Below, piece after piece: positions 1 through 6,957 of a stretch of 12,688 bases of DNA. The stretch covers positions 1-12,688 of the forward strand of contig JAPYWY010000018.1 of the NCBI GenBank assembly GCA_028276125.1. Reading direction: 5' to 3'. Under the pieces are notes generated by a model. It ran no database searches. It was not told the DNA's origin and worked only from the letters and a program-made list of their open reading frames with translations. The stretch comes from Pseudothermotoga sp. GTDB taxonomy: Bacteria; Thermotogota; Thermotogae; Thermotogales; DSM-5069. The stretch's first letter is position 1; every line of letters begins with the position of its first letter. The position numbers and the translations under genes were made by a program.

Positions 1-1
1 G

Positions 2-361
2 GGTGAGGTGGTTGGCGCCGAATGCATCTCGATGAGGCTCGGTGAGCCGGACGAATCTGGAAGGCGCCGCCCCATTCCGATAGAGGACAGCAGGTTCATC
101 TTGGAGGCAGACACCGTCATAGAAGCCATAGGCACAGAGGCGAACAGGTTCCTTCTGAGCCAGTTCGATGGACTGAAATTGAACAAATACGGCTACATCA
201 TCGCCGATGAGAACAGTGGTGCAACGAGCGTGAGGAAGGTCTTTGCAGGTGGAGACATCGTCACCGGAGCGGCCACCGTTATCGAAGCGATGGGTGCTGG
301 CAAGAGAGCAGCCGAATGGATCGACAGATTTCTCTCTGGAGAATACGATCCATGGAAGTGA
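2..361 (+). CDS. C-terminal part of NAD(P)/FAD oxidoreductase (NfnL / glutamate synthase small-subunit family), 5' truncated by window edge
   Basis: Only the last 119 residues are present; the reading frame is open to the window edge, so the real start lies upstream. The fragment carries the C-terminal signature of the pyridine-nucleotide:disulfide oxidoreductases related to glutamate synthase beta subunit. This includes the DTVIEAIGTEAN strand and turn, and near the end the FAD-contacting segment VFAGGDIVTGAATVIEAMG followed by GKRAA. The GGDIV-x-GAATVI-x-AMG form is typical of the NfnL / GltA-like branch (electron-bifurcating NADH-dependent ferredoxin:NADP oxidoreductase large subunit, or a homotetrameric glutamate synthase-like protein) rather than classical enterobacterial GltD. 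The protein would be cytoplasmic and use FAD and NADPH. Without the N-terminal FeS and FAD domains and the upstream neighbour, NfnL and GltD-like roles cannot be separated. The next gene starts 9 bp downstream and is probably co-transcribed. Confidence 0.85.
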   Translation, partial: GEVVGAECISMRLGEPDESGRRRPIPIEDSRFILEADTVIEAIGTEANRFLLSQFDGLKLNKYGYIIADENSGATSVRKVFAGGDIVTGAATVIEAMGAGKRAAEWIDRFLSGEYDPWK

Positions 362-370
362 GGAGATCTC

Positions 371-787
371 ATGATAGTCTGCATTTTTGTCGAAAGTTCT
401 GAGTGTTTCAAAGAAAGAGTGAAAGATTGGTTCAAAGAGCGAAAGGTACAAGTGCGTTTTGTTGAGAGCGATGCGAACGTGGACAAGTTGACCGAGCTGT
501 TGTTCGAACACGCTCGAGACGACACGCGACTTTTGCTGGTTCTCGGAGGTGTGGATGTCAAGTCCAAAGCAGTTTCGAGTATAGCACTGAAGAGGATCTC
601 CGACGGAAGGATCTACACCTTAGAAACGTACCTGTGCGAGTACATCGCGGAGAACTGTCCGGAGTGCTTGCTCACTTCTCCAACCGTGGGTCTGAGAAAC
701 CAGACCATCATGGTTTCGTTGCCCGACCACGAAGTGATCTTCAAACTCCTGGGTGTGATACTCAGCACGTTAGAAAGAGGCGGCTGA
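371..787 (+). CDS. Small divergent MogA/MoaB-like (molybdopterin-binding fold) protein, function unknown
   Basis: 138-residue protein starting at ATG 371, with GAGGAG at 360-365 giving good spacing. It follows the oxidoreductase after 9 bp, so it is likely in the same transcript. No signal peptide or membrane segment is seen. The central LLLVLGGVDVKSKAVSSIAL and the C-terminal TVGLRNQTIMVSLPDHEVIF followed by KLLGVIL resemble, in order and spacing, the GGTG...RDVT..A and GVRGKTLIINLPGSPKAV..L blocks of MogA/MoaB molybdopterin-binding proteins. The catalytic-type positions are not kept: GGTG is GGVD and the RD of the RD-x-T block is absent. If the fold is right, it is probably not a normal molybdenum cofactor enzyme. 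The homology is my own pattern reading and is uncertain; the existence of the gene is well supported by its ribosome site, spacing and shared terminator. Confidence 0.75.
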   Translation: MIVCIFVESSECFKERVKDWFKERKVQVRFVESDANVDKLTELLFEHARDDTRLLLVLGGVDVKSKAVSSIALKRISDGRIYTLETYLCEYIAENCPECLLTSPTVGLRNQTIMVSLPDHEVIFKLLGVILSTLERGG

Positions 788-797
788 GCCGCCTCTT
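775..797. terminator. Bidirectional hairpin terminator between converging genes
   Basis: AAGAGGCGGC (775-784) and GCCGCCTCTT (788-797) pair perfectly over 10 bp around a TGA loop that is itself the stop codon of the MogA-like gene. The stop codon of the opposing amidohydrolase gene (797-799, minus) begins on the last stem base. Short T-rich runs follow on both strands (CATTT on plus, TCTAA on minus), so the hairpin can plausibly end transcripts from both sides. The T tracts are not long, so efficiency is uncertain. Confidence 0.75.
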
Positions 798-1951
798 CAT
801 TTACTGTAAACGAGTTCACCTTCGATGTAAACCTTCTCCACAACAGACTTCATGTCGAACGGATGTCCCGACCAAACGACCAAGTCAGCATCCTTACCAG
901 GTTCTATCGAACCAAGTCTGTCCTGTAAGCCAAGGATCGTGGCAGGGTTTATGGTGAGCATCTTCAAAAGATCCTCTTCTCTCACACCGTAACGCATTGC
1001 TGCCGCCGCTTGAACCGACGCGAACTCCAAAGGTATCACGGGATGATCGCACATGAGCGCCACGAGTACTCCCTTTTCGACGAGTATCCTCAGAGCTTCC
1101 ATGGTCATATGCCTGAGTTCCAGCTTCGTGGCGAAGGTCATGAGAGGACCAGCCACGACGGGTATCTTCTTGCTCGCGAGCATGTCCGCAACCTTGTAGC
1201 CCTCCGTGCAGTGTTCCAAGACGATCTTCAAGTTGAACTCTTCGGCGAGTCGAACCGCGGTCACGATGTCGTCCGCGCGGTGTGCGTGTATCCTGGCGGG
1301 AAGTTCACGCTTCAAAAGTTTCTCTCCAACCTCGTGCTTGGGATCCCTCTCCAAGAAGGGTTTTCCCTCTTTCAGCGCCTGCTCTTTCTTCTTCATGTAA
1401 TCTTCCGACTTGAGCAGGAACGTTCTTATGATTGCTGCCGTTCCCATTCTCGTCGTGGGCATCATCTTCTTCTCAGAGTAGACCCTCTTTGGATTTTCCC
1501 CTAGCGCCATCTTCACACCAGCGGGATTGACCAGACACATATCAAGTGCGGTTTTTCCTTTGAATTTCGCTATGAATCCCGCACCACCCACTGGATTCGC
1601 ACTCCCCATCACGACGAATGCTGTTGTGACACCACCTGAGAGCGCCTTTTTGATCGATTCGTCCTCGGGATAGAAAGCATCGATCGCCTGAAGGTGCGCC
1701 GTGATGGGATCAGTCATTTCGTTTCCTTCGCTCTCGGTCGGTCCCAGACCTTCTGGGTACAATCCGATGTGGGCGTGGGCGTCAACAAAGCCTGGGAGTA
1801 GGAATTTGCCTTTCAGATCGATCACTTCCATGGACTTCGAAGGCTTGATCTGACCTATCTTCTTGATCTTCCCATCCTCCACGAGCACATCGCCGACGAA
1901 AGGTTTTGAAGTTATCGGTAATACCGTTGCGCCCTTGAAGAGAAGCTTCAT
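797..1951 (-). CDS. Metal-dependent amidohydrolase, imidazolonepropionase-like (COG1228 type)
   Basis: 384 residues, start ATG 1951 preceded by GGAGGTG. It has the composite-domain amidohydrolase layout: a short N-terminal beta-sandwich strand set (residues 1-50), then the TIM barrel opening with FVDAHAHIG (H59 and H61, first metal pair). Further ligand candidates are H222/H224 in RIHAHRADD, H247 in LEHCTEG, and D302-H303 in MCDHPV. It closes with the family-typical NPATILGLQDRLGSIEPGKD stretch and the adjoining ADLVVW. There is no signal peptide, so it is cytoplasmic. The family hydrolyses cyclic or linear amide bonds (imidazolonepropionate, N-acyl amino acids, Xaa-Pro/Xaa-Arg dipeptides); the substrate cannot be read from the sequence. 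It is the last gene of the minus-strand set, 46 bp after the ABC permease, and ends in the shared terminator. Its own strong ribosome site suggests independent translation. Whether it belongs to uronate metabolism is unclear. Confidence 0.9.
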   Translation of the reverse strand: MKLLFKGATVLPITSKPFVGDVLVEDGKIKKIGQIKPSKSMEVIDLKGKFLLPGFVDAHAHIGLYPEGLGPTESEGNEMTDPITAHLQAIDAFYPEDESIKKALSGGVTTAFVVMGSANPVGGAGFIAKFKGKTALDMCLVNPAGVKMALGENPKRVYSEKKMMPTTRMGTAAIIRTFLLKSEDYMKKKEQALKEGKPFLERDPKHEVGEKLLKRELPARIHAHRADDIVTAVRLAEEFNLKIVLEHCTEGYKVADMLASKKIPVVAGPLMTFATKLELRHMTMEALRILVEKGVLVALMCDHPVIPLEFASVQAAAAMRYGVREEDLLKMLTINPATILGLQDRLGSIEPGKDADLVVWSGHPFDMKSVVEKVYIEGELVYSK

Positions 1952-1997
1952 TTGTCCACCTCCAATTGTTCGCTCTGCTCACTTTATGATAACACGG

Positions 1998-2828
1998 TCA
2001 CGCCTTGATCGCACCCTGTGTCAAGCCCTCGACTATGTACTTCTGTGCGAGTGAAAAAACCACTATCGTTGGCAACAGTGCCACCACTATACCTGCGGCC
2101 ATCACGTTCCACTGTATCCCAGCCTTCGAAACGAACGAATACAGCGCCACGGGTACCGTCATCTTGCTGTCGGTGTGCAAAAACAAGACTGCCGTGAAGA
2201 CCTCGTTCCAGCTGTTGACGAAGCAAAAACTGAAAATGGAGCCCACACCAGGAAGCAAAAGTGGAATCACCACCTTGAAGAGCACCTGCAATCTGTTGCA
2301 GCCATCTATCAGGGCGGCCTCTTCGATCGTTCGCGGCAAGTTCTTCAAAAAAGCCCTCGCCATGACCGTGCCGAACGCAGAGCCGAAGCCCGTGTAGATG
2401 ATGATCACGGAAGTGAGCGTGTTTGTGAGTTTCAGCCTTGAGAACATCGTGAACTGGGGTATCATGATCAAATACGTGGGTAGCATTTGAACGAAGAACA
2501 GAACGAGGATCAAAAAGGTTCTGAACCTGAATCTCTCACGCGTCAGAACGTAGCCTGCCATGAGCGAGAAAAACGTGGAAAACCCAGCCGAAACCGTTGC
2601 GACGACGAAAGAATTCTTAAAATACACGTTGAACCTCGCGAAACTGAAAAGATACCTGTACGCTTCGAAAGTCGCTCTCGAAGGAAGATATCTCACAGGG
2701 AACGTGTAAACCTCCGTGGCAGGTTTTATCGAGGTGAGGAATATCCAGATCAAAGGAAAGAGTGCCACAACGAGAAATATCCCAAGTCCAATCGCCCTCA
2801 GGATGCCGACCACTTTCTTCTTTTTCAC
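1998..2828 (-). CDS. Carbohydrate ABC transporter permease, MalG type
   Basis: 276-residue inner-membrane permease with six predicted hydrophobic segments. The first (GIFLVVALFPLIWIFLTS) follows a lysine-rich start, and a periplasmic loop follows it. The EAA loop that contacts the ATPase is RTIEEAALIDGCNRLQVLFK continuing into VVIPLLLPG, about 85-90 residues from the C-terminus as expected. The protein ends TQGAIKA; a GLTQGAIK-like tail is usual for MalG-type subunits. The start is GTG at 2828, overlapping the TGA of the preceding permease by four bases (GTGA), which implies translational coupling. It pairs with the MalF-type subunit to form the channel of a sugar importer. No ATPase gene is adjacent; sharing of an MsmK/UgpC-like ATPase is common in this bacterial group (known, not visible here). 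Confidence 0.93.
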   Translation of the reverse strand: MKKKKVVGILRAIGLGIFLVVALFPLIWIFLTSIKPATEVYTFPVRYLPSRATFEAYRYLFSFARFNVYFKNSFVVATVSAGFSTFFSLMAGYVLTRERFRFRTFLILVLFFVQMLPTYLIMIPQFTMFSRLKLTNTLTSVIIIYTGFGSAFGTVMARAFLKNLPRTIEEAALIDGCNRLQVLFKVVIPLLLPGVGSIFSFCFVNSWNEVFTAVLFLHTDSKMTVPVALYSFVSKAGIQWNVMAAGIVVALLPTIVVFSLAQKYIVEGLTQGAIKA

Positions 2829-3700
2829 AGTTCGAACTCACCCCGTTCGAGCAACGCGAGATAGATCACAGCGAAGATCGTTAAGATGGCGGTTATGATC
2901 ATGCCGAGTGCGGAGGCCAGCCCGAAGTTGTTCCTGTAGTAAACGATGTTTATCATCTGAACGGACAAGATGTTCGTCGCCCCTGCGGGACCTCCACGCG
3001 TCATTCCATAGATGATGTCGGGAAAGTTCATCACCCAGATGATCCTCAAAAGGACTGTGCTGTAGATCGTCGGACGAATGTAGGGTAACGTGACAGAAAA
3101 GAGTTTTCTAAAAAAACCCGCCCCATCGATCTGCGCGGCCTCGTACAGCTCGTTAGGGATCGATTGGATCGCTGCGAGCAGCATGATCGCGAAGAATGGA
3201 ATACCGTACCAAACGTTCACTAAGATGACCGAGAACATCGCGAACCTCTCGTCCGAGAGGAACCCTATGGGCGTTCTTAACAGACCAAGCCTTATGAGGA
3301 CATCGTTCACGATGCCAAACTGACCGTTCAAGAGCCAAGACCAGAGTAAACCTATGGCGAAACCTGAGAGCGCCCACGGGTAGAACACCAATCCCATGTA
3401 CAAGCCTCTACCGAAGAAGGGTTTTGCCAAGAGCAATGCCAAGATGAGTCCAAACAGGAACTGGAACGTCACCGAGCACGCGATCCAAACGAAGGTGTTC
3501 CAGAGCAAGCGTGGAAAGGCAGGATCGCTCAAGATCGTCCTGTAATTGTTCCAACCAATGAAGCGTGGATTGTTCAAGTTGAAGACGGTGAGCCTTTGAA
3601 ATGAAATTACCCCCCCGCGGACGAGGGGGTAAAGGTTCACGAAAAAGACAAGCGCAAAAGTTGGAACGAGCATCAGTATCCAGAGTTTGGATCTCTTCAC
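2825..3700 (-). CDS. Carbohydrate ABC transporter permease, MalF type
   Basis: 291 residues when started at GTG 3700, which overlaps the TGA of the binding-protein gene by four bases (GTGA), the same arrangement as at its own 3' end. A longer open frame runs upstream, but its extra residues (a charged stretch ending RACEE) lie wholly inside the binding-protein gene and look like out-of-frame sequence, so I reject that start. The protein begins VKRSKLWILMLVPTFALVFF, a first membrane segment, and has about six segments in all. The EAA loop is IPNELYEAAQIDGAGFFRKL continuing into FSVTLPYIRP. The GFLSDERFAMFSVILVNVWY stretch before it is also typical of MalF/UgpA-type subunits. It forms the heterodimeric channel with the MalG-type permease. 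A strong hairpin lies about 70-95 bases into the gene and may reduce permease relative to binding-protein expression. Confidence 0.93.
   Translation of the reverse strand: MKRSKLWILMLVPTFALVFFVNLYPLVRGGVISFQRLTVFNLNNPRFIGWNNYRTILSDPAFPRLLWNTFVWIACSVTFQFLFGLILALLLAKPFFGRGLYMGLVFYPWALSGFAIGLLWSWLLNGQFGIVNDVLIRLGLLRTPIGFLSDERFAMFSVILVNVWYGIPFFAIMLLAAIQSIPNELYEAAQIDGAGFFRKLFSVTLPYIRPTIYSTVLLRIIWVMNFPDIIYGMTRGGPAGATNILSVQMINIVYYRNNFGLASALGMIITAILTIFAVIYLALLERGEFEL
3607..3632 (-). promoter_or_regulatory. Hairpin early in the MalF-type permease gene (possible attenuator)
   Basis: TTACCCCC (3607-3614) and GGGGGTAA (3625-3632) form a perfect 8-bp stem with a 10-base loop. In the direction of transcription (minus) it is followed by TTTCATTTC, a T-rich though interrupted tract. 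It lies 68-93 bases inside the permease coding sequence, just after the highly expressed binding-protein gene. The codons used (ccc ctc gtc cgc ggg ggg) are fixed only in part by the protein PLVRGG, so the run of G is partly a codon choice. The structure is seen; a role in partial termination is inference. Confidence 0.4.
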
Positions 3701-4956
3701 TTCTTCACAAGCCCTGCCTTCTTCCAGAAATCCGCCCAAGTCTTCAAAGCATCTTCTGGTTTCATCTTGCCCAACAGTACCTGTTGCATCGTCGTTTCGT
3801 GGAGCTCGTTCCATTCGCTCCAAGCTTCGTTATCGAGCGGATACTTGGTGAACTGATAGTGCTTCTCATCTTCGAACATCGCAGTCCAGCCGTAGAAGGT
3901 TTCACTCTTGAAGTAAGGATCGATCTCATAAACTCTCATGTCCACGGGCAGCGCACCGTAGTCCCTGCACCAGTACGCGTTGATCTCAGGAGAGTTGAAG
4001 AATTCTAAGAACTTCCACGCCAGATCTTTGTACTTCGAATAGCTCGTGATGCCCCATCCGGCAAAGCCGATCGTTGGATAAGCCTTTCCACCACGACCGA
4101 TCGGCAGTGGTGCGGTCTTGTAAGTTCCTTCCTTCATGATCTCGTTCAGCAGTCCCACCGTGTCTGGGTCTTGGAAGAGATAAGGCGTGACTCCGGAAGC
4201 GAAGGCGTTCACTTGCTCGTCGAAACCCCAGTTGATCGAATCTTTTGGAGCCGTCTTGAACAACTCGATGTAGAACTTGATCGCTTCGAGTGCTCTGGGA
4301 TCTTCGAAGATGAGTTTTCCATCCCTCTTGAGGTACATGCAGTTGGGATCTATGTCGTCGAAGAAGGATGTCATCACAAGATCGATGAACGCGGTGGGAT
4401 AGCCTTTGCCTCTGAAGTCGAAACCGTACTGGCCAACCTCGGGCTTGGTCAGCCTTCGACAATGTTCCAAGAGCTCATCCATCGTCTTGGCGGGTGGTGT
4501 TATGCCGTACTTGGAAATCACATCAGGCCTGTAGAACAAGGTTTTAACGTAGATGGCATTCGGCAGAAGGTAAGCCGTTCCTTTGTAAGTTCTTGCGGCC
4601 TCCAGAACACCTGGGACCAGATGCTTGGTGAGCTCGGACTTGGCGAGGTAAGGTTCGAGCGACAGGAGTTTTCCCATGCTCGCAAGTGCGCTCAAAGACC
4701 AATCGCCGACCTCGACAATGTCAAGGGGTTCTTCAGCGCTGACCATGAGATAGATCTTTTGATACGCCGTTTCGTAAGGTGGAGAGATGAGCTCGATCTT
4801 CACGCCGGGATTTTGGGCTTCGAACTTCGAGATGATGTCCTCGAGCACCTTCGTCCTCAGAGGGCTGGTGAAAACCTGAATCATGCGGAGCGTCACCTGC
4901 TGAGAAAACACCAACACAGAAAGGATAACGATCAAAGCGAGGACCAACTTCCTCAC
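3697..4956 (-). CDS. Extracellular sugar-binding protein of ABC transporter (SBP family 1)
   Basis: 419 residues, start GTG 4956 with GGAGGTGG seven bases upstream. The N-terminus is a classic secretion signal (MRKLVLALIVILSVLVFS, then Q-Q); no lipobox cysteine is present, so it is a soluble periplasmic protein. The family-1 solute-binding fold is indicated by DIISKFEAQNPGVKIELISP near the N-terminus and LDIVEVGDWSLSALASMGKL after it. A late GFAGWGITSYSKYKDLAWKF segment, followed by LEFFNSPE, points the same way. It hands sugar to the two permeases encoded just downstream (four-base GTGA overlap). Many aromatic residues are scattered in the C-terminal third (YWCRDYG, YGWTAMF), as expected for sugar stacking. 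Because it lies in a uronate operon the ligand may be an oligo-uronide, but nothing in the sequence fixes the ligand. Confidence 0.92.
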   Translation of the reverse strand: MRKLVLALIVILSVLVFSQQVTLRMIQVFTSPLRTKVLEDIISKFEAQNPGVKIELISPPYETAYQKIYLMVSAEEPLDIVEVGDWSLSALASMGKLLSLEPYLAKSELTKHLVPGVLEAARTYKGTAYLLPNAIYVKTLFYRPDVISKYGITPPAKTMDELLEHCRRLTKPEVGQYGFDFRGKGYPTAFIDLVMTSFFDDIDPNCMYLKRDGKLIFEDPRALEAIKFYIELFKTAPKDSINWGFDEQVNAFASGVTPYLFQDPDTVGLLNEIMKEGTYKTAPLPIGRGGKAYPTIGFAGWGITSYSKYKDLAWKFLEFFNSPEINAYWCRDYGALPVDMRVYEIDPYFKSETFYGWTAMFEDEKHYQFTKYPLDNEAWSEWNELHETTMQQVLLGKMKPEDALKTWADFWKKAGLVKK

Positions 4957-5032
4957 AGTTCCACCTCCCGAAATTTATTCTACACAAACATGTCGAGGGT
5001 GTATCGGTACAAAACTCGTTTGGACTCGACGT
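4957..5032 (-). promoter_or_regulatory. 76-bp gap before the ABC binding-protein gene; possible weak internal promoter
   Basis: This is the largest gap inside the minus-strand gene set, separating the TRAP block from the ABC block. In transcription order it contains a TAGAAT hexamer (4977-4982) with only a poor -35 match (GATACA, 5000-5005) 17 bases upstream, then the ribosome site GGAGGTGG. A 6-bp inverted repeat GTCGAG/CTCGAC with a long loop is also present but is too weak to call a terminator. An internal promoter is plausible but not well supported. Confidence 0.25.
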
Positions 5033-6424
5033 TCAACGAGCAAACCTGCCACCCAAAAACATCGTGAACCACGGCACATAAGTGACCAACAACAAAATTG
5101 CGATCATCGCTAAGTAGAACGGTATGGACGCCTTGGCGACTCTTTCCATCGTGCTCTTTCCGATGGCGCATCCCACGAACAGCGTCGTACCGACCGGTGG
5201 TGTACACAAGCCGATGCCGAGGTTTATCATCATCACTATGCCGAACTGCACCGGAGACATTCCCAGTGACCTCACCAGAGGTAAAAGGATCGGTGTGGTT
5301 ATGAGTATGAGCGGAGCCATATCCATGATCATACCCAAAAAGAGCAGCATCAAGTTTATGAGGAGCAGGATCACGTACTTGTTCGTAGAGATGCTCGTCA
5401 GCGTGCTCGCAACCAGCGCCGGTACCTTCAAATATGCCAGCAGATAACCGAACGCTGAGGAGCTCGCTATGATGAACAAAACCATCGCGATGACCACCGC
5501 GGTGTTTTGAAAGGTCCTCAGGAGCTTCTTGAAGTTGAGAGTCTTGTACACAAAGATCGTTATGATTATCGCGTAAACGGCAGCGACGACCGAAGCCTCT
5601 GTCGCCGTGAACACACCGAATATGATACCCGCGATGATGATGACACCGACCAGAAGTCCCAAGATGGAGTCTCTCGTTATGATCAGTGCTTCCTTGAAGC
5701 TCACCTTGCCTGCCACCGGATAGTTTCTCTTTCTCGAGATGATGTACGCGACGATCATCTGTGCTACACCGACCATGATGCCGGGAATGTAACCAGCCAT
5801 GAAGAGAGCCCCCACGGAGACTCCGCCCGCTGCGAGAGAATAGATGATCATGTTGTGGCTCGGTGGAATGATGATACCAAGCGTCGAAGAGGTGATCGTC
5901 ACGGCAATGGAAAAATCTCTGTCGTAACCCTGATCGACCATCATCGGGATCAAGAACGCACCTATGGAAGATGTGTCCGCCACGGAAGAGCCACTCACGC
6001 CCCCGAAGAACATGCTCGCGAGTATGTTCACCATCGCAAGCCCTCCACGTACCCTTCCGATGAGGATGTTGGAAAACTCCACTATCTTCTGTGCGATCCC
6101 ACCCTCCGCCATGACCTGACCAGCAAGTATGAAGAACGGAATGGCTATCAAAGAGAACGCGTTTATGCCGGCGCCCATCCTCTGGAAGATCACCATCGTT
6201 GGAAGGTTCAAATAGATCGCCGTGAGAAAGGCTGGAATGCTCAAACAGAAGGCTATGGGCACTCTGAGCATCATCAGCAGCACGAAAGATGTGAACAGTA
6301 CGATCCTTCCACCCTCCTCGCGGGAAAAGCCTTGAACGATGGGAAGCTTGAACATGAACGCGAGGAGTACACCCAAAAGAAAGATCATGAAAGCGCCGAG
6401 GGTGTATGATAAAAATCTCTTCAT
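5033..6424 (-). CDS. dctM: TRAP transporter large permease subunit
   Basis: 463-residue integral membrane protein, ATG 6424 overlapping the TGA of dctQ by four bases (ATGA). It contains the DctM hallmarks: RVPIAFCLSIPAFLTAIYL near residue 54, then IPFFILAGQVMAEGGIAQKI, FFGGVSGSSVADTSSIGAFL and SSTLGIIIPPSHNMIIYSLA. In the second half come GVFTATEASVVAAVYA and the NLGIGLCTPPVGTTLFVGCA repeat-equivalent. About 13 hydrophobic segments fit the family. It is somewhat longer than the usual 425-430 residues because of an extra N-terminal hydrophobic segment (MKRFLSYTLGAFMIFLLGVL) before the conserved core. It forms the sodium-driven elevator subunit and works with DctQ and the periplasmic DctP. The likely substrate is a uronate, from the KduD/KdgF neighbours (inference). 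Confidence 0.95.
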   Translation of the reverse strand: MKRFLSYTLGAFMIFLLGVLLAFMFKLPIVQGFSREEGGRIVLFTSFVLLMMLRVPIAFCLSIPAFLTAIYLNLPTMVIFQRMGAGINAFSLIAIPFFILAGQVMAEGGIAQKIVEFSNILIGRVRGGLAMVNILASMFFGGVSGSSVADTSSIGAFLIPMMVDQGYDRDFSIAVTITSSTLGIIIPPSHNMIIYSLAAGGVSVGALFMAGYIPGIMVGVAQMIVAYIISRKRNYPVAGKVSFKEALIITRDSILGLLVGVIIIAGIIFGVFTATEASVVAAVYAIIITIFVYKTLNFKKLLRTFQNTAVVIAMVLFIIASSSAFGYLLAYLKVPALVASTLTSISTNKYVILLLINLMLLFLGMIMDMAPLILITTPILLPLVRSLGMSPVQFGIVMMINLGIGLCTPPVGTTLFVGCAIGKSTMERVAKASIPFYLAMIAILLLVTYVPWFTMFLGGRFAR

Positions 6425-6921
6425 CGCTTTCTCCCTTCTTTCAAGGATGCAACCTGTTCAAGGATCTTGAGAAGAGCACACATGACCACCAGAACACCAC
6501 AAATGGCTATGGGCACGTACATCCACGCGACAGATATGCCCGTCGCAGCGAGTCGATTGGGGAGCCTTTGAACCATCATCACGGTGTAGCGAGTCATCTG
6601 AACTCCAAAATAACCTATCAAAACCATGATCGCGATTTCAACGAATCTTTGCATTTTCTTTGGAAAGACCGACATGAACACTTCGACGCGCATGTGTATG
6701 TCGTTCTTCAAGCCGATACCAGCTCCGAGCATGGCGATCCATATCATGGTCACGAGAGCGATCTCTTCGGTCCACTTCGGAGGTTTGTTGAAGAAATATC
6801 TCGCCAACACTTGGTAGAAAACGATCACGACCATGAAAGCAACACCCACGATGGAGAAACCAACAACGGCGTTCTCAACCCACTTGAGAATTCTCTCCAG
6901 AGCTCTCTTCAACGCGCTCAC
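6421..6921 (-). CDS. dctQ: TRAP transporter small permease subunit
   Basis: 166 residues with four hydrophobic segments. The family-typical block KPPKWTEEIALVTMIWIAML followed by GAGIGLKNDIHMRVEVF contains the conserved W-x-E-E and G-x-G..x.D.H features of DctQ. The start is taken as GTG 6921; no alternative start lies close by without losing the first membrane segment. The ribosome site is poor (TTTGGG just before the GTG), unlike the strong sites of most neighbours. A 10-bp GC-rich hairpin sits seven bases upstream, so its translation may be lower than that of dctP. The gene overlaps dctM by four bases, as expected for subunits made in equal amount. Confidence 0.92.
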   Translation of the reverse strand: MSALKRALERILKWVENAVVGFSIVGVAFMVVIVFYQVLARYFFNKPPKWTEEIALVTMIWIAMLGAGIGLKNDIHMRVEVFMSVFPKKMQRFVEIAIMVLIGYFGVQMTRYTVMMVQRLPNRLAATGISVAWMYVPIAICGVLVVMCALLKILEQVASLKEGRKR

Positions 6922-6927
6922 CCCAAA

Positions 6928-6952
6928 CGCTGGGCGCGGGGTGCGCCCAGCG
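6928..6952 (-). promoter_or_regulatory. GC-rich intercistronic hairpin between dctP and dctQ
   Basis: CGCTGGGCGC and GCGCCCAGCG form a perfect 10-bp stem with a five-base loop, occupying most of the 36-bp gap between the dctP stop and the dctQ start. In transcription order it is followed by TTTGGGGTG, too short a T run for a strong terminator. Such hairpins after a binding-protein gene commonly stabilise the upstream message or reduce read-through, giving excess binding protein over permease; here that is inference. The 3' arm is close to the weak dctQ ribosome site. Confidence 0.6.
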
Positions 6953-6957
6953 AAGGA

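Noticed and set aside
3701..3823. N-terminal extension of the MalF-type permease
   Set aside because: The extra 41 residues are charged, lie inside the binding-protein gene and precede a GTGA coupled start that fits the family.
4957..5032. Terminator separating the TRAP and ABC blocks
   Set aside because: Only a 6-bp GTCGAG/CTCGAC repeat with a long loop and no T tract is present, too weak to call.
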